A stretch of 29,501 nucleotides of DNA, taken from a virus. Position numbers and translations under genes: made by a program. This document shows positions 6,258 through 13,978 of this stretch, in pieces. The notes under the pieces are model-generated. The model was not told the origin of the DNA. It saw only the letters and a list, made by a program, of their open reading frames with translations, and made no database searches. The stretch lies in the IMG/VR virus record IMGVR_UViG_3300032050_000593, positions 1 through 29,501 of that record; one strand, given 5' to 3'. The stretch's first letter is position 1. The number at the start of each line of letters is the position of its first letter.

Positions 6258-6415
6258 ACAACTTTCATCAGTATGTGCAAGACTTACGAGACTATCGTGA
6301 TTCTTTAGTGAGAGCAAGAAAGGCTAGGCGAAACGAATACATAAAGCAGATACCGTATAAACCATGGTTTTGGATGGCATATTTTTTTATATTATTATTG
6401 ATTTATCCTTTTTAA
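6254..6415 (+). CDS. Basic membrane-anchored microprotein (53 aa)
   Basis: The start overlaps the previous stop as ATGA. The N-terminal part is strongly basic (RDYRDSLVRARKARRNEY) and about residues 37-53 form a transmembrane segment ending at the C-terminus (WFWMAYFFILLLIYPF). This is a tail-anchored layout like that of the gene at 5607. Unknown function. Confidence 0.65.
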   Translation: MNNFHQYVQDLRDYRDSLVRARKARRNEYIKQIPYKPWFWMAYFFILLLIYPF

Positions 6416-6430
6416 TTTAAGAAAGTGCCG

Positions 6431-6724
6431 ATGATGAATGATAAAAAATTACTCAAGTGGTTATTGTTACTGATCGTGTTGCCAATAGGTCTTGCAGTTT
6501 TTGGTGGAGATCGTTTTCGTTATCCTTGCCAAGATCCAGCAAATTGGGATAAAGACATGTGCCAAAAGCCAACTTGTGATGTAACAAGAACATGTCCAGA
6601 ACATGTATTCAAAGGTGGCCGTGATCCAAGATTAGGAGCTCCCGCTGATCAATTACCACAAGGATCTTTAACTCTATCACAAACACCAAATACACCTCAA
6701 CTGACAGGAGTGAATTGCAAATGA
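6431..6724 (+). CDS. Exported or membrane-anchored Cys-rich protein (97 aa)
   Basis: After a Lys-bearing start (MMNDKKLLKW) comes one hydrophobic segment (LLLLIVLPIGLAVFG), then a soluble part with a motif I remember from T4-like cyanophage proteins (FRYPCQDPANWDKDMC, with a second Cys pair and TCPE). The five cysteines suggest disulphides in the periplasm. I take the ATG at 6431; a GTG at 6425 is also in frame. Stop overlaps the next start as ATGA. Confidence 0.75.
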   Translation: MMNDKKLLKWLLLLIVLPIGLAVFGGDRFRYPCQDPANWDKDMCQKPTCDVTRTCPEHVFKGGRDPRLGAPADQLPQGSLTLSQTPNTPQLTGVNCK

Positions 6725-7275
6725 ATTTATTCAATAAAGAAGAAGAAAAACAAAAAGAGGAACAAACACCTTTCATGTACACCGAAGATCAGTTGATGGC
6801 TCGACTGAAATTCTTTATCGGCATTTGTTTATCATTGACACTAACAGGCATTGTATTTGTTGTACTGTATTCAATTATATTTGTTACACAACCACTCAAC
6901 GCTATGTCGCCAATTGATCAGAAGTTTTTCGAACTTCTAATTCCAATTTCAACATTTCTAACAGGCATTTTATCTGGCATTATGTTGGCAGGAAAAGATG
7001 ACAAAGAAGCAAAGATGAAAGCAATTGAGGCTGCAACACGACCAACAACTGTAAGTCCAAATCCGACAGCACCAACAGGTTTATCGAGTCCTTCTCCAAG
7101 ACCAATGATGCCATCACCAAGTGCTTCTTCAGTACCATTTGGTAGTGCGCCAACACCATTTGGCAGTTCACCATCTCCTTTTGGTGCACCACCAATGCCA
7201 CCTCCACCTAACGTTCCACCTGTTTCATCGGGACCACCAGGACCTCCAATTATTCCAAGAGGACCTGAGGTCTAA
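6721..7275 (+). CDS. Membrane protein with proline-rich tail (184 aa)
   Basis: Residues 1-30 are charged, about 33-55 and 76-95 are transmembrane segments, and the last 80 residues are a low-complexity tail rich in Pro, Ser, Gly and Phe (repeats of PFGS/PFGA, then PPMPPPPN). The tail is probably disordered and may bind a partner. It is the last main gene of the membrane run begun at 5607. The ATG at 6721 overlaps the previous stop. The open frames that run opposite the Pro repeats are artefacts of the repeat composition. Confidence 0.75.
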   Translation: MNLFNKEEEKQKEEQTPFMYTEDQLMARLKFFIGICLSLTLTGIVFVVLYSIIFVTQPLNAMSPIDQKFFELLIPISTFLTGILSGIMLAGKDDKEAKMKAIEAATRPTTVSPNPTAPTGLSSPSPRPMMPSPSASSVPFGSAPTPFGSSPSPFGAPPMPPPPNVPPVSSGPPGPPIIPRGPEV

Positions 7276-7276
7276 A

Positions 7277-7390
7277 ATGATCAAATGGTTTAGGCATCGG
7301 CCAGGAAAACATCCGCCGGCGCCTAAACCATTACCAAGCCCTAAAATTAAGTGTTGTTTTTATACAACAACTTACTTGACAATCTGTTGA
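7277..7390 (+). CDS. Possible microprotein (37 aa), doubtful
   Basis: An ATG directly after the preceding stop opens a 37-codon frame (MIKWFRHRPGKHPPAPKPLP...). Its first half lies on a 12-bp inverted repeat and its second half runs through the early promoter, so the coding reading may be accidental. The Pro/Lys-rich start resembles the tail of the gene before it. Kept only at low confidence. Confidence 0.25.
   Translation: MIKWFRHRPGKHPPAPKPLPSPKIKCCFYTTTYLTIC
7284..7332 (+). repeat. 12-bp perfect inverted repeat (large stem-loop)
   Basis: AATGGTTTAGGC at 7284-7295 is exactly complementary to GCCTAAACCATT at 7321-7332, enclosing 25 bases that can add an inner CGGC/GCCG helix (7298-7301 with 7315-7318). 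No T run follows, so it is not a standard intrinsic terminator. It sits between the end of the membrane gene run and the early promoter at 7376, where a boundary element or RNA-stabilising hairpin would make sense. Confidence 0.7.
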
Positions 7391-7404
7391 TTATGCTATA
7401 TAAT
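7352..7404 (+). promoter_or_regulatory. Early sigma-70 promoter with upstream inverted repeat (copy 1)
   Basis: TTGACA (7376-7381), 17 bases, TATAAT (7399-7404): a perfect consensus promoter. Upstream, TGTTG (7352-7356) and CAACA (7365-7369) form an inverted repeat with 8 bases between, ending 6 bases before TTGACA. The same layout recurs at 14008 and 15360. The predicted start (about 7411) gives a short leader with a GGAG ribosome site before the gene at 7434. Confidence 0.9.
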
Positions 7405-7433
7405 ACCAAGACTAGTGAAAATGGAGATTTGAC

Positions 7434-8513
7434 ATGGCTCGCATTACTGATGCAAACCTTGCATTTGCAGGACATGAACCTAAATTCTCGGTAGAATTAT
7501 CGCCGATTGATGTAATTAAAACTTTGTCATGGTATTCTCAAAACAAAGACACCAAAGACGCCTACAAATATGCTTCAGATTATTTTAAGAAGAAGCATAA
7601 ACTTGATGTATCAAATGTAATCAAACAATTTCCTCCCACATTTGGTTGGATCTGCCGTATCGTAACGAATGGTGGTCTACTTAATGTCAAAGATCAAATT
7701 TGGTTCGATGGTGAAATTACCAAAGTAAAAAATGTTTTAAGTGGGCTAAAAAATGTTGTTGAAGAAAAGCCTAAAGTAAATGTAATTAACATTCAAGACC
7801 GTATTCGTGCTAAGGCTGATGATTGTATTGCAGAACTAGAAGGTCAAGTTGATGAATTAATTGCATCTGGTTTTTCTGCTAATTCACAACCTTATGCCGT
7901 GTTTCATACTTTGCAAATCAAAGATGCTCAAACAAAATATATTGTTGAGTGGGCTAAGAGTAAACGAATTGAGTTTGACGATGTGATGAATACTGATGAC
8001 AAAGAATTGAAAGAGGCATATTCAAACTTTACCAAACCGCAGTTAAAAAAGATGGTTGCGTATTTTGATCAAGTGATTCTAGATTGCCAGAAAGTTTCAG
8101 GTGAGAAAACCAAATCACGCAAACCACGCAAACGGAAGGCAAAATCGCCAGATCAATTGGTAGCAAAGTTAAACTATTTACCTGAGTTTAAAGAATTGGG
8201 CTTGACTTCCGTAAAAGTTACTGATATAATTGGTGCTATGTCATTGTGGGTGTTTAATACAAAAACCCGTAAACTCGGTGTTTATCATGCCGAAGATGCA
8301 GGTGGTTTGTCAGTAAAAGGATCAACGATTTTAAACTTTGCAGAATCAAAAAGTATGCAAAAGAAATTGCGTAAACCTGAAGTTGTACTGCCTGAAGTAT
8401 TAAATGGTGGCAAAGTAATTCTTCGTAACTTATTAGATGGTATTAACTCCGTTCCGCATTGGTTGAATGGTCGTATTAACAAAGATACAATTTTATTGAA
8501 AGTAACAAAATGA
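7434..8513 (+). CDS. Large conserved hypothetical phage protein (359 aa)
   Basis: First gene after the strong early promoter. The N-terminal 100 residues look like an all-alpha region (VIKTLSWYSQNKDTKDAYKYASDYFKKK), the middle is charged and contains a Lys/Arg-rich linker at about 223-238 (KTKSRKPRKRKAKSP), and the C-terminal 120 residues form a probable beta-rich domain (LWVFNTKTRKLGVYH...KGSTILNF). I recall similar proteins of about 350 aa in T4-like cyanophages, of unknown function. The basic linker suggests nucleic acid contact (inference). The stop overlaps the next start. Confidence 0.8.
   Translation: MARITDANLAFAGHEPKFSVELSPIDVIKTLSWYSQNKDTKDAYKYASDYFKKKHKLDVSNVIKQFPPTFGWICRIVTNGGLLNVKDQIWFDGEITKVKNVLSGLKNVVEEKPKVNVINIQDRIRAKADDCIAELEGQVDELIASGFSANSQPYAVFHTLQIKDAQTKYIVEWAKSKRIEFDDVMNTDDKELKEAYSNFTKPQLKKMVAYFDQVILDCQKVSGEKTKSRKPRKRKAKSPDQLVAKLNYLPEFKELGLTSVKVTDIIGAMSLWVFNTKTRKLGVYHAEDAGGLSVKGSTILNFAESKSMQKKLRKPEVVLPEVLNGGKVILRNLLDGINSVPHWLNGRINKDTILLKVTK
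8202..8230 (+). promoter_or_regulatory. Possible promoter inside the gene at 7434
   Basis: TTGACT (8202-8207), 17 bases, TATAAT (8225-8230) is a near-consensus sigma-70 promoter within the coding region. It could add transcripts for the small genes from 8510 onward. It lacks the TGTTG/CAACA repeat seen at the three upstream-regulated promoters and may be fortuitous in AT-rich DNA. Confidence 0.35.
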
Positions 8514-8716
8514 AAGTGACAATGATTGATCCGCCAAGCGGTTGGATGTATGACTTTCCTAAAGCGATGCCTAAAAAGTTTGATACTTTTGAAGAACAGC
8601 GTGCATGGTTAGTTTCTGAGGGTTATCCTCAAAAATTAATTGATGAATTTGGCGATCATTTTTATTGCAGATATTGGGAAGAAGATGACCATGAACTTCC
8701 ACCACATACTGATTGA
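8510..8716 (+). CDS. Small acidic conserved protein (68 aa)
   Basis: The start overlaps the preceding stop (ATGA). The protein is acidic, with aromatic-rich parts (SGWMYDFPKAMPKKF and FGDHFYCRYWEEDDHE). It resembles a small cyanophage protein of unknown role. No membrane segment or catalytic motif. Confidence 0.65.
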   Translation: MKVTMIDPPSGWMYDFPKAMPKKFDTFEEQRAWLVSEGYPQKLIDEFGDHFYCRYWEEDDHELPPHTD

Positions 8717-8724
8717 GAATTGAC

Positions 8725-9258
8725 ATGACCATATATCTAAATGATGAACGTGATTATACACCAATCGTAGAAGAATGGGTTCGTTGGTTTTATGAAACTA
8801 TGGATATCAACGACCCATATCTTCGGCCAGGCAACGAATCAGGTGAGGCGCCAGATGGTGTCAAAATTATCTTTGATGGTTTTGGTGACTATGAAGGCGA
8901 AAATGAAAATGGTGAATATGTTTATGAAGAAGCTGGCAATAAGAATATGGTTAGTTTTGCCGTTTTCGTACATAAAACATCCTTGACGGAAGATTTTCCC
9001 GAACATGAACAAACACCATGGGCATTGATACATCGACCAAAAGAAGAAGTTTGTATCTATGCTTGGTATGATGTTGAAAATGACCAGTTAGATATTATAC
9101 CTTTTGAGGATAATAATTCTACTGAACTTGACCACGAATTTGTAACCGATTTAATTTTCAAAATTGCAGAGCGTGATGGTTTTGATTTTGATGATGACAA
9201 AGAAGAAAGACTACCTTCAAATGCTTGGCCATTTCCAACGAAAGCTAAAGATGACTGA
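8725..9258 (+). CDS. Acidic hypothetical protein (177 aa)
   Basis: I take the ATG at 8725; the in-frame TTG at 8713 lies inside the end of the previous gene. The protein is very acidic (GFGDYEGENENGEYVYEE; a DDD run near the C-terminus) and without membrane segments. Strong negative charge over its length could mimic DNA, but this is only an idea. Its end overlaps the next gene by 8 bases. Confidence 0.65.
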   Translation: MTIYLNDERDYTPIVEEWVRWFYETMDINDPYLRPGNESGEAPDGVKIIFDGFGDYEGENENGEYVYEEAGNKNMVSFAVFVHKTSLTEDFPEHEQTPWALIHRPKEEVCIYAWYDVENDQLDIIPFEDNNSTELDHEFVTDLIFKIAERDGFDFDDDKEERLPSNAWPFPTKAKDD

Positions 9259-9406
9259 AAAAGAAGAACAGAGATTATACCGAATCTTATTTGAAGATAG
9301 TGCTGAAGAAGTAGGTAATGAAGTTTATGAGTTGTACGATACAGTTACGGAAATAATTCAAAATAGAGCGCCAATATTGCCTCAAAAACAAAGAGTTTTA
9401 CACTAA
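9251..9406 (+). CDS. Small acidic helical protein (51 aa)
   Basis: The start ATG at 9251 lies just inside the end of the previous gene. The longer in-frame start at 9164 is rejected because it reads out of frame across that gene. The product (MTEKEEQRLYRILFEDSAEEV...) is mostly alpha-helical by composition. It ends 12 bases before the RNase H gene. Confidence 0.6.
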   Translation: MTEKEEQRLYRILFEDSAEEVGNEVYELYDTVTEIIQNRAPILPQKQRVLH

Positions 9407-9418
9407 AATATCCTTACT

Positions 9419-10267
9419 ATGATATTAATTGATTTTAATCAGGTAGCAATTTCAAATCTGATGGAACAAATCGGATCTTCCAAAACTGCGGTAGAAGAAG
9501 GTCTGGTTCGCCATATGATTTTAAATACTATTCGTACCTATGTGAAGAAGTTTAAAAATTCACATGGGCCGGAAGTTGTTATTGCCTGTGACAACAAAAA
9601 GTATTGGCGCCGAGAAATTTTCCCTCATTACAAAGCTGGTAGAAAGAAAATTCGTGATTCTTCTGGTCATGATTGGAATACCATATTTGAATGCCTGAAT
9701 AAAATTCGTGAAGAACTCAAACAATACTCGCCTTACAAAGTGATCGATGTTGATACTTGTGAGGCAGATGATATTATTGCGGTTCTTACAATGCGATATT
9801 CAGTACATGAAAAAGTAATGATTCTTTCTTCAGATAAAGACTTTGCTCAATTACAAAAGTTTCCTAATGTTGAACAGTATTCACCAATTTTAAAGAAATA
9901 TATTAAAGAACCATTACCAGCATTTCAACTCAAACAACTAATCATTCGAGGAGACAAAGGTGACGGCATTCCTAACATTCTGTCTATGGACTCTGTGTTT
10001 GTTACTGGTGGACGCCAGAAACCAATCACAGAAGCAAAAATCATCAAATGGATGAATCAAGAGCCTACAGAATTTTGTAATGAAGAAATGTTTCGCAATT
10101 ATACCAGAAACGAAATGTTAATTGATTTGACAAAAATACCTGAAAATCTGAAGCAATCTATTATAGATACCTATGAGAGCGCAAAAGGCCATTCAAAGCA
10201 AGAATTTATGAATTATATGATTGCGAACCGTCTCAAAAATCTTATTGAAGTGATTGATGAATTCTAA
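9419..10267 (+). CDS. rnh: T4 RNase H-type 5'-3' nuclease (282 aa)
   Basis: FEN-like nuclease with the expected series of metal-binding acids: Asp5 (LIDFNQ), Asp58 in ACDNKKYWRREIFPHYKAGRK, Glu115/Asp117/Asp118 in CEADDI, Asp139/Asp141 in SSDKDF, and Asp179/Asp182 in RGDKGDGIPN (helix-hairpin-helix entry). In T4 this enzyme removes RNA primers from Okazaki fragments at the fork and works with gp32. Length is close to T4 RNase H (305 aa). In T4, rnh sits next to dsbA-33-59-32; here it is about 16 kb away from that cluster. It overlaps the next start by 1 base. Confidence 0.92.
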   Translation: MILIDFNQVAISNLMEQIGSSKTAVEEGLVRHMILNTIRTYVKKFKNSHGPEVVIACDNKKYWRREIFPHYKAGRKKIRDSSGHDWNTIFECLNKIREELKQYSPYKVIDVDTCEADDIIAVLTMRYSVHEKVMILSSDKDFAQLQKFPNVEQYSPILKKYIKEPLPAFQLKQLIIRGDKGDGIPNILSMDSVFVTGGRQKPITEAKIIKWMNQEPTEFCNEEMFRNYTRNEMLIDLTKIPENLKQSIIDTYESAKGHSKQEFMNYMIANRLKNLIEVIDEF

Positions 10268-10686
10268 TGAGTGCAGAAAAACTATATTCAGAAATTTTTG
10301 AAGAATTTGAAAAAGCAGAAACAAAAGAACAACGAATTCAAGTTCTGAGGGCAAACTATCATCCCTCTCTCCGTGATTTTCTAATCATGGCATTTAATCC
10401 TAACATTAAATTTGATGTTGAGGTTCCTAATTACAGGCCTGCTCCTGAACCAGCCGGCCTTAATTACACATATTTGGACATGGAAGTGCCCAAACTCTAT
10501 CGTTTTATCAAAGATCATCCAAAGCGGTCACCAAACATAACTGAAAAGAAAAAGACACAAATTCTTACTGTTATACTTGAAGCGTTGCACAAAGATGAAG
10601 CTGATCTTTTGGTGAGACTACTCAAAAAACAATTCAAAATAAAAAACCTAACAGTAAAACTTATACAAGAAGCATACGGACTTTAA
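10267..10686 (+). CDS. DUF6433-like conserved phage protein (139 aa)
   Basis: Helical protein with N-terminal EIFEEFEKAETKEQRIQVLR, a central proline-rich strand (FDVEVPNYRPAPEPAGLNY) and a C-terminal helical part with ALHKDEADLLVRLLKKQF and LTVKLIQEAYGL. The whole matches a family common in T4-like cyanophages that I remember as DUF6433. No function is established. Overlap of the start (TAATG) with rnh suggests co-translation. Confidence 0.75.
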   Translation: MSAEKLYSEIFEEFEKAETKEQRIQVLRANYHPSLRDFLIMAFNPNIKFDVEVPNYRPAPEPAGLNYTYLDMEVPKLYRFIKDHPKRSPNITEKKKTQILTVILEALHKDEADLLVRLLKKQFKIKNLTVKLIQEAYGL

Positions 10687-10687
10687 T

Positions 10688-11434
10688 ATGAAGATTGTTG
10701 TGGTATCTGGAGGATTTGATCCTCTACATTCGGGTCATATTTCTTATTTAAATTCAGCAAAAGCACACGGCGACAAATTAATTGTCGGTGTAAATTCCGA
10801 TGAGTGGTTGATTCGCAAAAAAGGTCGAGCATTCATGTCTCTATTTGAACGTACTCGAATTTTACAACATATAAGAGAAGTTGACCATGTTGTTGAATTT
10901 GATGACTCAGATGGTAGTGCTAAACACCTTTTACAAATAGTAAAACAAACTTGGCCGAATGATGAAATCATTTTTGCAAATGGTGGTGATCGAACACAAG
11001 ATAATATACCAGAAATGTCGGTTGAAGGAGTAAAATTTGTTTTTGCTGTTGGTGGCGGAAACAAAATGAATTCGTCATCATGGATACTTGATGAGTGGAA
11101 ATCACCTAAAACTGAAAGGCCATGGGGTCATTATCGTGTACTGTATGAATCAGAAAATACCAAAGTGAAAGAATTGACGGTAAATCCAGGTCAATCGTTA
11201 AGTATGCAAAAACATGAATTCCGAAATGAACATTGGCATGTTGTTGAAGGCACAGGCGTATTGTATGAAGAACGTAAAAGTTCTAACGATACAATAACTT
11301 TATATAAACATAATCAAGTTACAATACCATGTGGTGTCTGGCATCGATTATCGAATGAATCAAATGATTTACTGAAAATTGTAGAAATACAATATGGCCA
11401 AAAATGTCAAGAAGAAGATATTGAAAGAAGATGA
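10688..11434 (+). CDS. Nucleotidyltransferase-cupin fusion for sugar metabolism (248 aa)
   Basis: Residues 1-130 form a cytidylyltransferase-like domain: SGGFDPLHSGHISYL has the HxGH nucleotide-binding signature (His14-Ser-Gly-His17) as in TagD and RfaE-type enzymes, and GRAFMSLFERTRIL supplies the downstream basic motif. Residues 144-245 form a cupin of the type II mannose-6-phosphate isomerase kind: ERPWGHYRVLYE, then NPGQSLSMQKHEFRNEHWHVVEGTG with His176, His182/184 and Glu187 as likely metal ligands, and His219 later. It would activate a sugar or alditol phosphate and perhaps isomerise it. The linked GT2 and GalE-like genes support a glycan role; exact substrates unknown. Confidence 0.85.
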   Translation: MKIVVVSGGFDPLHSGHISYLNSAKAHGDKLIVGVNSDEWLIRKKGRAFMSLFERTRILQHIREVDHVVEFDDSDGSAKHLLQIVKQTWPNDEIIFANGGDRTQDNIPEMSVEGVKFVFAVGGGNKMNSSSWILDEWKSPKTERPWGHYRVLYESENTKVKELTVNPGQSLSMQKHEFRNEHWHVVEGTGVLYEERKSSNDTITLYKHNQVTIPCGVWHRLSNESNDLLKIVEIQYGQKCQEEDIERR

Positions 11435-12186
11435 AAGTAGCCGTAATTACACCTACAATTGGAGCTGACCACTTTGCTAAATGTTTAGAATCAGTTCAAA
11501 ATCAAACATATGACAATCTTGTACATTATATTTTTGTTGACGGCAATCAGTATTTGGATATGGCTGATGGGCATATTAATAAAGTTGGAAATAGAAAACA
11601 AATATCAAGAATCACGCTTGAAGAAAACATTGGCAAAGGTTGGTACGGACATAGAGTTTATTCTGCTTGTTCTTTTTTGGTCAACGCTGACATTATTTGT
11701 TACCTTGATGAAGATAATTGGTACGAACCTAACCATGTTGAAGAATTGGTTAATGTCATTAAAGATGGAAATGATTGGGCATATTCTTTACGAAAAATTT
11801 ATGACAAGCAAGGTGAATACCTCTGTGAAGATAACTGTGAATCGTTGGGTAAATGGCCTGTATATTTTAATCATGAAGTATTCCATATTGATACCTCCTC
11901 TTTTGCTGTTAAGCGTGATGTTGCTACTCGTATAGGTCACGCATGGTACGGCCAATGGGGTGCGGACAGACAATTCTTTGGTGCGATTAAGCATCACTAT
12001 CCAAAATATGATTGTTCACGCCAGCACACACTATGTTACAGATTAGATGGAAATCCTAATTCTGTGACGAAAGATTTTTTTGATCAAGGCAATTTTACAA
12101 CAAACCAAAAATACAACGGTAAATATCCATGGAAAGAAGAACGGCTCTCATCACCGGGGGAAGTGGTTACCTTGGTAATCACTTAG
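11431..12186 (+). CDS. Family 2 glycosyltransferase (251 aa)
   Basis: GT-A fold: the start MKVAVITPTIGADHFAKCLESVQNQTY is the GT2 nucleotide-binding opening, and ICYLDEDNWYEPNHVE at about 89-104 carries the DXD metal site (Asp93-Glu-Asp95). A later GQWGADRQFFGAI segment would be the acceptor/catalytic base region. It transfers a sugar from a nucleotide sugar to an unknown acceptor. It overlaps the fusion gene by 4 bases and the GalE-like gene by 58 bases, an unusually long overlap. Confidence 0.9.
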   Translation: MKVAVITPTIGADHFAKCLESVQNQTYDNLVHYIFVDGNQYLDMADGHINKVGNRKQISRITLEENIGKGWYGHRVYSACSFLVNADIICYLDEDNWYEPNHVEELVNVIKDGNDWAYSLRKIYDKQGEYLCEDNCESLGKWPVYFNHEVFHIDTSSFAVKRDVATRIGHAWYGQWGADRQFFGAIKHHYPKYDCSRQHTLCYRLDGNPNSVTKDFFDQGNFTTNQKYNGKYPWKEERLSSPGEVVTLVIT

Positions 12187-13076
12187 CAAAAGACCTAAAA
12201 CAAAAAGGTTGGGAAGTAGTAACACTTGACCGAAAAACCTGTAGTAACAAATATGTTGATTCACATTTTCGTGGCGATGTTCGTGACGCCGATGTGTTAA
12301 TGCAGATATTTGAAACATATCAGGTCAATACAGTTTTTCATCTTGCAGGTCGCATTGAAGTTGGTGAATCATTTAAAGATCCAACTTTATTTTATGATGT
12401 GAATCTTGGTGGCACCTGCAAACTTTTACATATGATGAAATTATATGGTGTTAAAAACATTGTATATTCTTCATCTGCTGCAGTATATAAACAACAAGGT
12501 CGTAACTTAAAAGAAGATGATGAAATCGCTCACAATTCACCATATGGTTATACTAAATATGCGTCTGAATGGGCCATCCGTGATTCGAATTTAAATTACG
12601 TTATTTTCAGATATTTCAACCTAGCTGGCGCAGATCCAGACAATGAATTTGGTGAGTGTCACAATCCAGAAACTCATCTAATTCCACGAATTCTACAAAA
12701 TCTAAATAAAGTACAAATATATGGAAAAGACTATCTTACAAACGATGGAACGTGTATTCGTGATTACGTGCATGTTTCTGATGTTGCCTCTGCCCATGCT
12801 GATGGGGCAGATTACCTCAATGCAAGCGGGCAATCCGTTATTCTTAACTTGGGTACTGGGGTAGGATACTCGGTATTAGAAATAATTGGCAAAATTGAAG
12901 AAGTTACCAAGAAAAAGATTACCTATACCTTCCTCCCACGTAGACCTGGTGACCCGACCCGATTGGTTGCCGATGTTACTCTTGCCGAAAAAGTCTTGAA
13001 TTTTCGGCCAAAGTATGATATAATGAACATTCTACAAACAGCACATAACTGGCAAACTACACAAAATGGCAAGTAA
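12129..13076 (+). CDS. galE: GalE-like UDP-sugar 4-epimerase (315 aa)
   Basis: Extended SDR enzyme: TGGSGYLGNHLA at 9-20 is the NAD-binding GxxGxxG loop, VFHLAG at 69-74, SSSAAVY at 114-120 carries the catalytic Ser, and Tyr139-x3-Lys143 (YGYTK) is the catalytic pair. RYFNLAGADP and the C-terminal RRPGDP are typical of UDP-glucose/galactose 4-epimerases. It would interconvert UDP-sugars for the neighbouring glycosyltransferase. The start at 12129 is fixed by the NAD loop that begins at residue 9; it overlaps the GT2 gene by 58 bases and has no clear ribosome site, so coupling is likely. Family specificity (GlcNAc vs Glc) cannot be read. Confidence 0.9.
   Translation: MERRTALITGGSGYLGNHLAKDLKQKGWEVVTLDRKTCSNKYVDSHFRGDVRDADVLMQIFETYQVNTVFHLAGRIEVGESFKDPTLFYDVNLGGTCKLLHMMKLYGVKNIVYSSSAAVYKQQGRNLKEDDEIAHNSPYGYTKYASEWAIRDSNLNYVIFRYFNLAGADPDNEFGECHNPETHLIPRILQNLNKVQIYGKDYLTNDGTCIRDYVHVSDVASAHADGADYLNASGQSVILNLGTGVGYSVLEIIGKIEEVTKKKITYTFLPRRPGDPTRLVADVTLAEKVLNFRPKYDIMNILQTAHNWQTTQNGK
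12996..13024 (+). promoter_or_regulatory. Candidate sigma-70 promoter before the ClpP-like gene
   Basis: TTGAAT (12996-13001), 17 bases, TATAAT (13019-13024) within the end of the GalE-like gene, with a predicted start about 35 bases before the ClpP-like ATG at 13066. The -10 box is perfect and the spacing ideal. It would let clpP be expressed apart from the sugar genes. Confidence 0.5.
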
Positions 13077-13641
13077 AGAACCACAAAAACCCGAAGGTTT
13101 AGGTGCCGATGATGTTATCGGCCTCCGACTTTTAGATACCCATACTTTTGTTCTCAACGGTGAAATTGACGCTGATAATATCGCCGGCGCAATTCGCTGG
13201 TTGATCTATGAGAACGCAAGTGATGAAGAAAAGGAACTAACACTATACATTAATTCAACAGGTGGACTATTGAACGATGCTTTTGGTTTAATTGATATGA
13301 TGCGTAATTCAAAGCATACAATTAAAACCGTTGGTCTTGGTAATGTCATGTCATCTGCATTTTTAATTTTTGCAGCGGGCACTAGAGGTCACAGATATAT
13401 TGCCAAAAATGCAAGCATACTATCGCATCAGTATAGCGAAGAACTAAGTGAAGCAAAACACCATGATATTAAATCTTTTACAAAAGAATGTGATAATACG
13501 AATCAAAGAATGGTGACTTTGTTAAAAGAATGTTCTGATCTATCAACGACAGAAATCAAAAGAAAACTTTTGCCAGCATCCGATGTTTGGTTGACAGCAG
13601 AAGAAATTGTTGAACTAGGTATTGCTGATTATATCTTATAA
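13066..13641 (+). CDS. clpP: ClpP-like serine protease (191 aa)
   Basis: ClpP/crotonase-fold peptidase: LTLYINSTGGLLNDAFGLIDMM (58-79) is the oxyanion-loop region, GNVMSSAFLIFAAG (92-105) carries the nucleophile (Ser96), ILSHQY has His121, and ASDVWLTAEEIVELGIAD has Asp173, so a complete Ser-His-Asp triad is present. The nucleophile context is MSS rather than the usual ASM, so it is a diverged member. Phage ClpP homologues may reprogram the host Clp protease or process phage proteins; which is the case here is unknown. No ATPase partner is encoded nearby, so it would rely on host ClpA/ClpX. Confidence 0.9.
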   Translation: MASKEPQKPEGLGADDVIGLRLLDTHTFVLNGEIDADNIAGAIRWLIYENASDEEKELTLYINSTGGLLNDAFGLIDMMRNSKHTIKTVGLGNVMSSAFLIFAAGTRGHRYIAKNASILSHQYSEELSEAKHHDIKSFTKECDNTNQRMVTLLKECSDLSTTEIKRKLLPASDVWLTAEEIVELGIADYIL

Positions 13642-13659
13642 GGAGGATAACTTTCAAAA

Positions 13660-13815
13660 ATGTTAACAGGTGGAAAAAAGTTTGTAAAACCAGTAAAAAC
13701 GAAATTCAAAAAAGCCAAAGAACAACAAGGCAGTAAACACTTTGAAAAACCAAAACACCATGATAAATCATTTTATCGATTGGTGAAACAAGAGAAAGAA
13801 GATTATGTCGTATAG
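13660..13815 (+). CDS. Small basic protein (51 aa)
   Basis: A strong AAGGAGGATAA ribosome site follows the ClpP-like stop, 13 bases before the ATG. The product is very basic (GGKKFVKPVKTKFKKAKEQQ) with a His-rich middle (KHFEKPKHHDK), suggesting RNA or DNA binding. It overlaps the next gene by 11 bases. Reverse-strand frames here are shadows. Confidence 0.6.
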   Translation: MLTGGKKFVKPVKTKFKKAKEQQGSKHFEKPKHHDKSFYRLVKQEKEDYVV

Positions 13816-13978
13816 GGAAATTCTTGTAAAGCAGATTGCGGAACTGGAACAAAAGATCGCTTCGGATTCTGTTGAAAAAGAAGTTTTGCAAAAAGAATTA
13901 GCAAGACTGAAATTAGCAGAATATGAAGAAGATTGGAAAGAAGGCCAGGAGCGCAAATTATTACAAGAAGGATGTTAG
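13805..13978 (+). CDS. Small coiled-coil protein (57 aa)
   Basis: The ATG at 13805 is inside the end of the previous gene, with AGAAAGAAG upstream. The product is a heptad-like charged helix throughout (MSYREILVKQIAELEQKIASD...). Its stop codon TAG ends on the first base of the hairpin GTTAGT-ACTC-ACTAAC that opens the next promoter region. Function unknown. Confidence 0.6.
   Translation: MSYREILVKQIAELEQKIASDSVEKEVLQKELARLKLAEYEEDWKEGQERKLLQEGC

Noticed and set aside
6980-7390. Frames overlapping the proline-rich tail on both strands
   Set aside because: Low-complexity products (His/Leu or Val/Leu rich) that are artefacts of the repeat. Only the 37-codon frame at 7277 is kept, at low confidence.
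11510-11935. A 141-codon + frame inside the GT2 gene
   Set aside because: The GT2 frame has the catalytic motifs; this frame is a hydrophobic shadow without a start signal.
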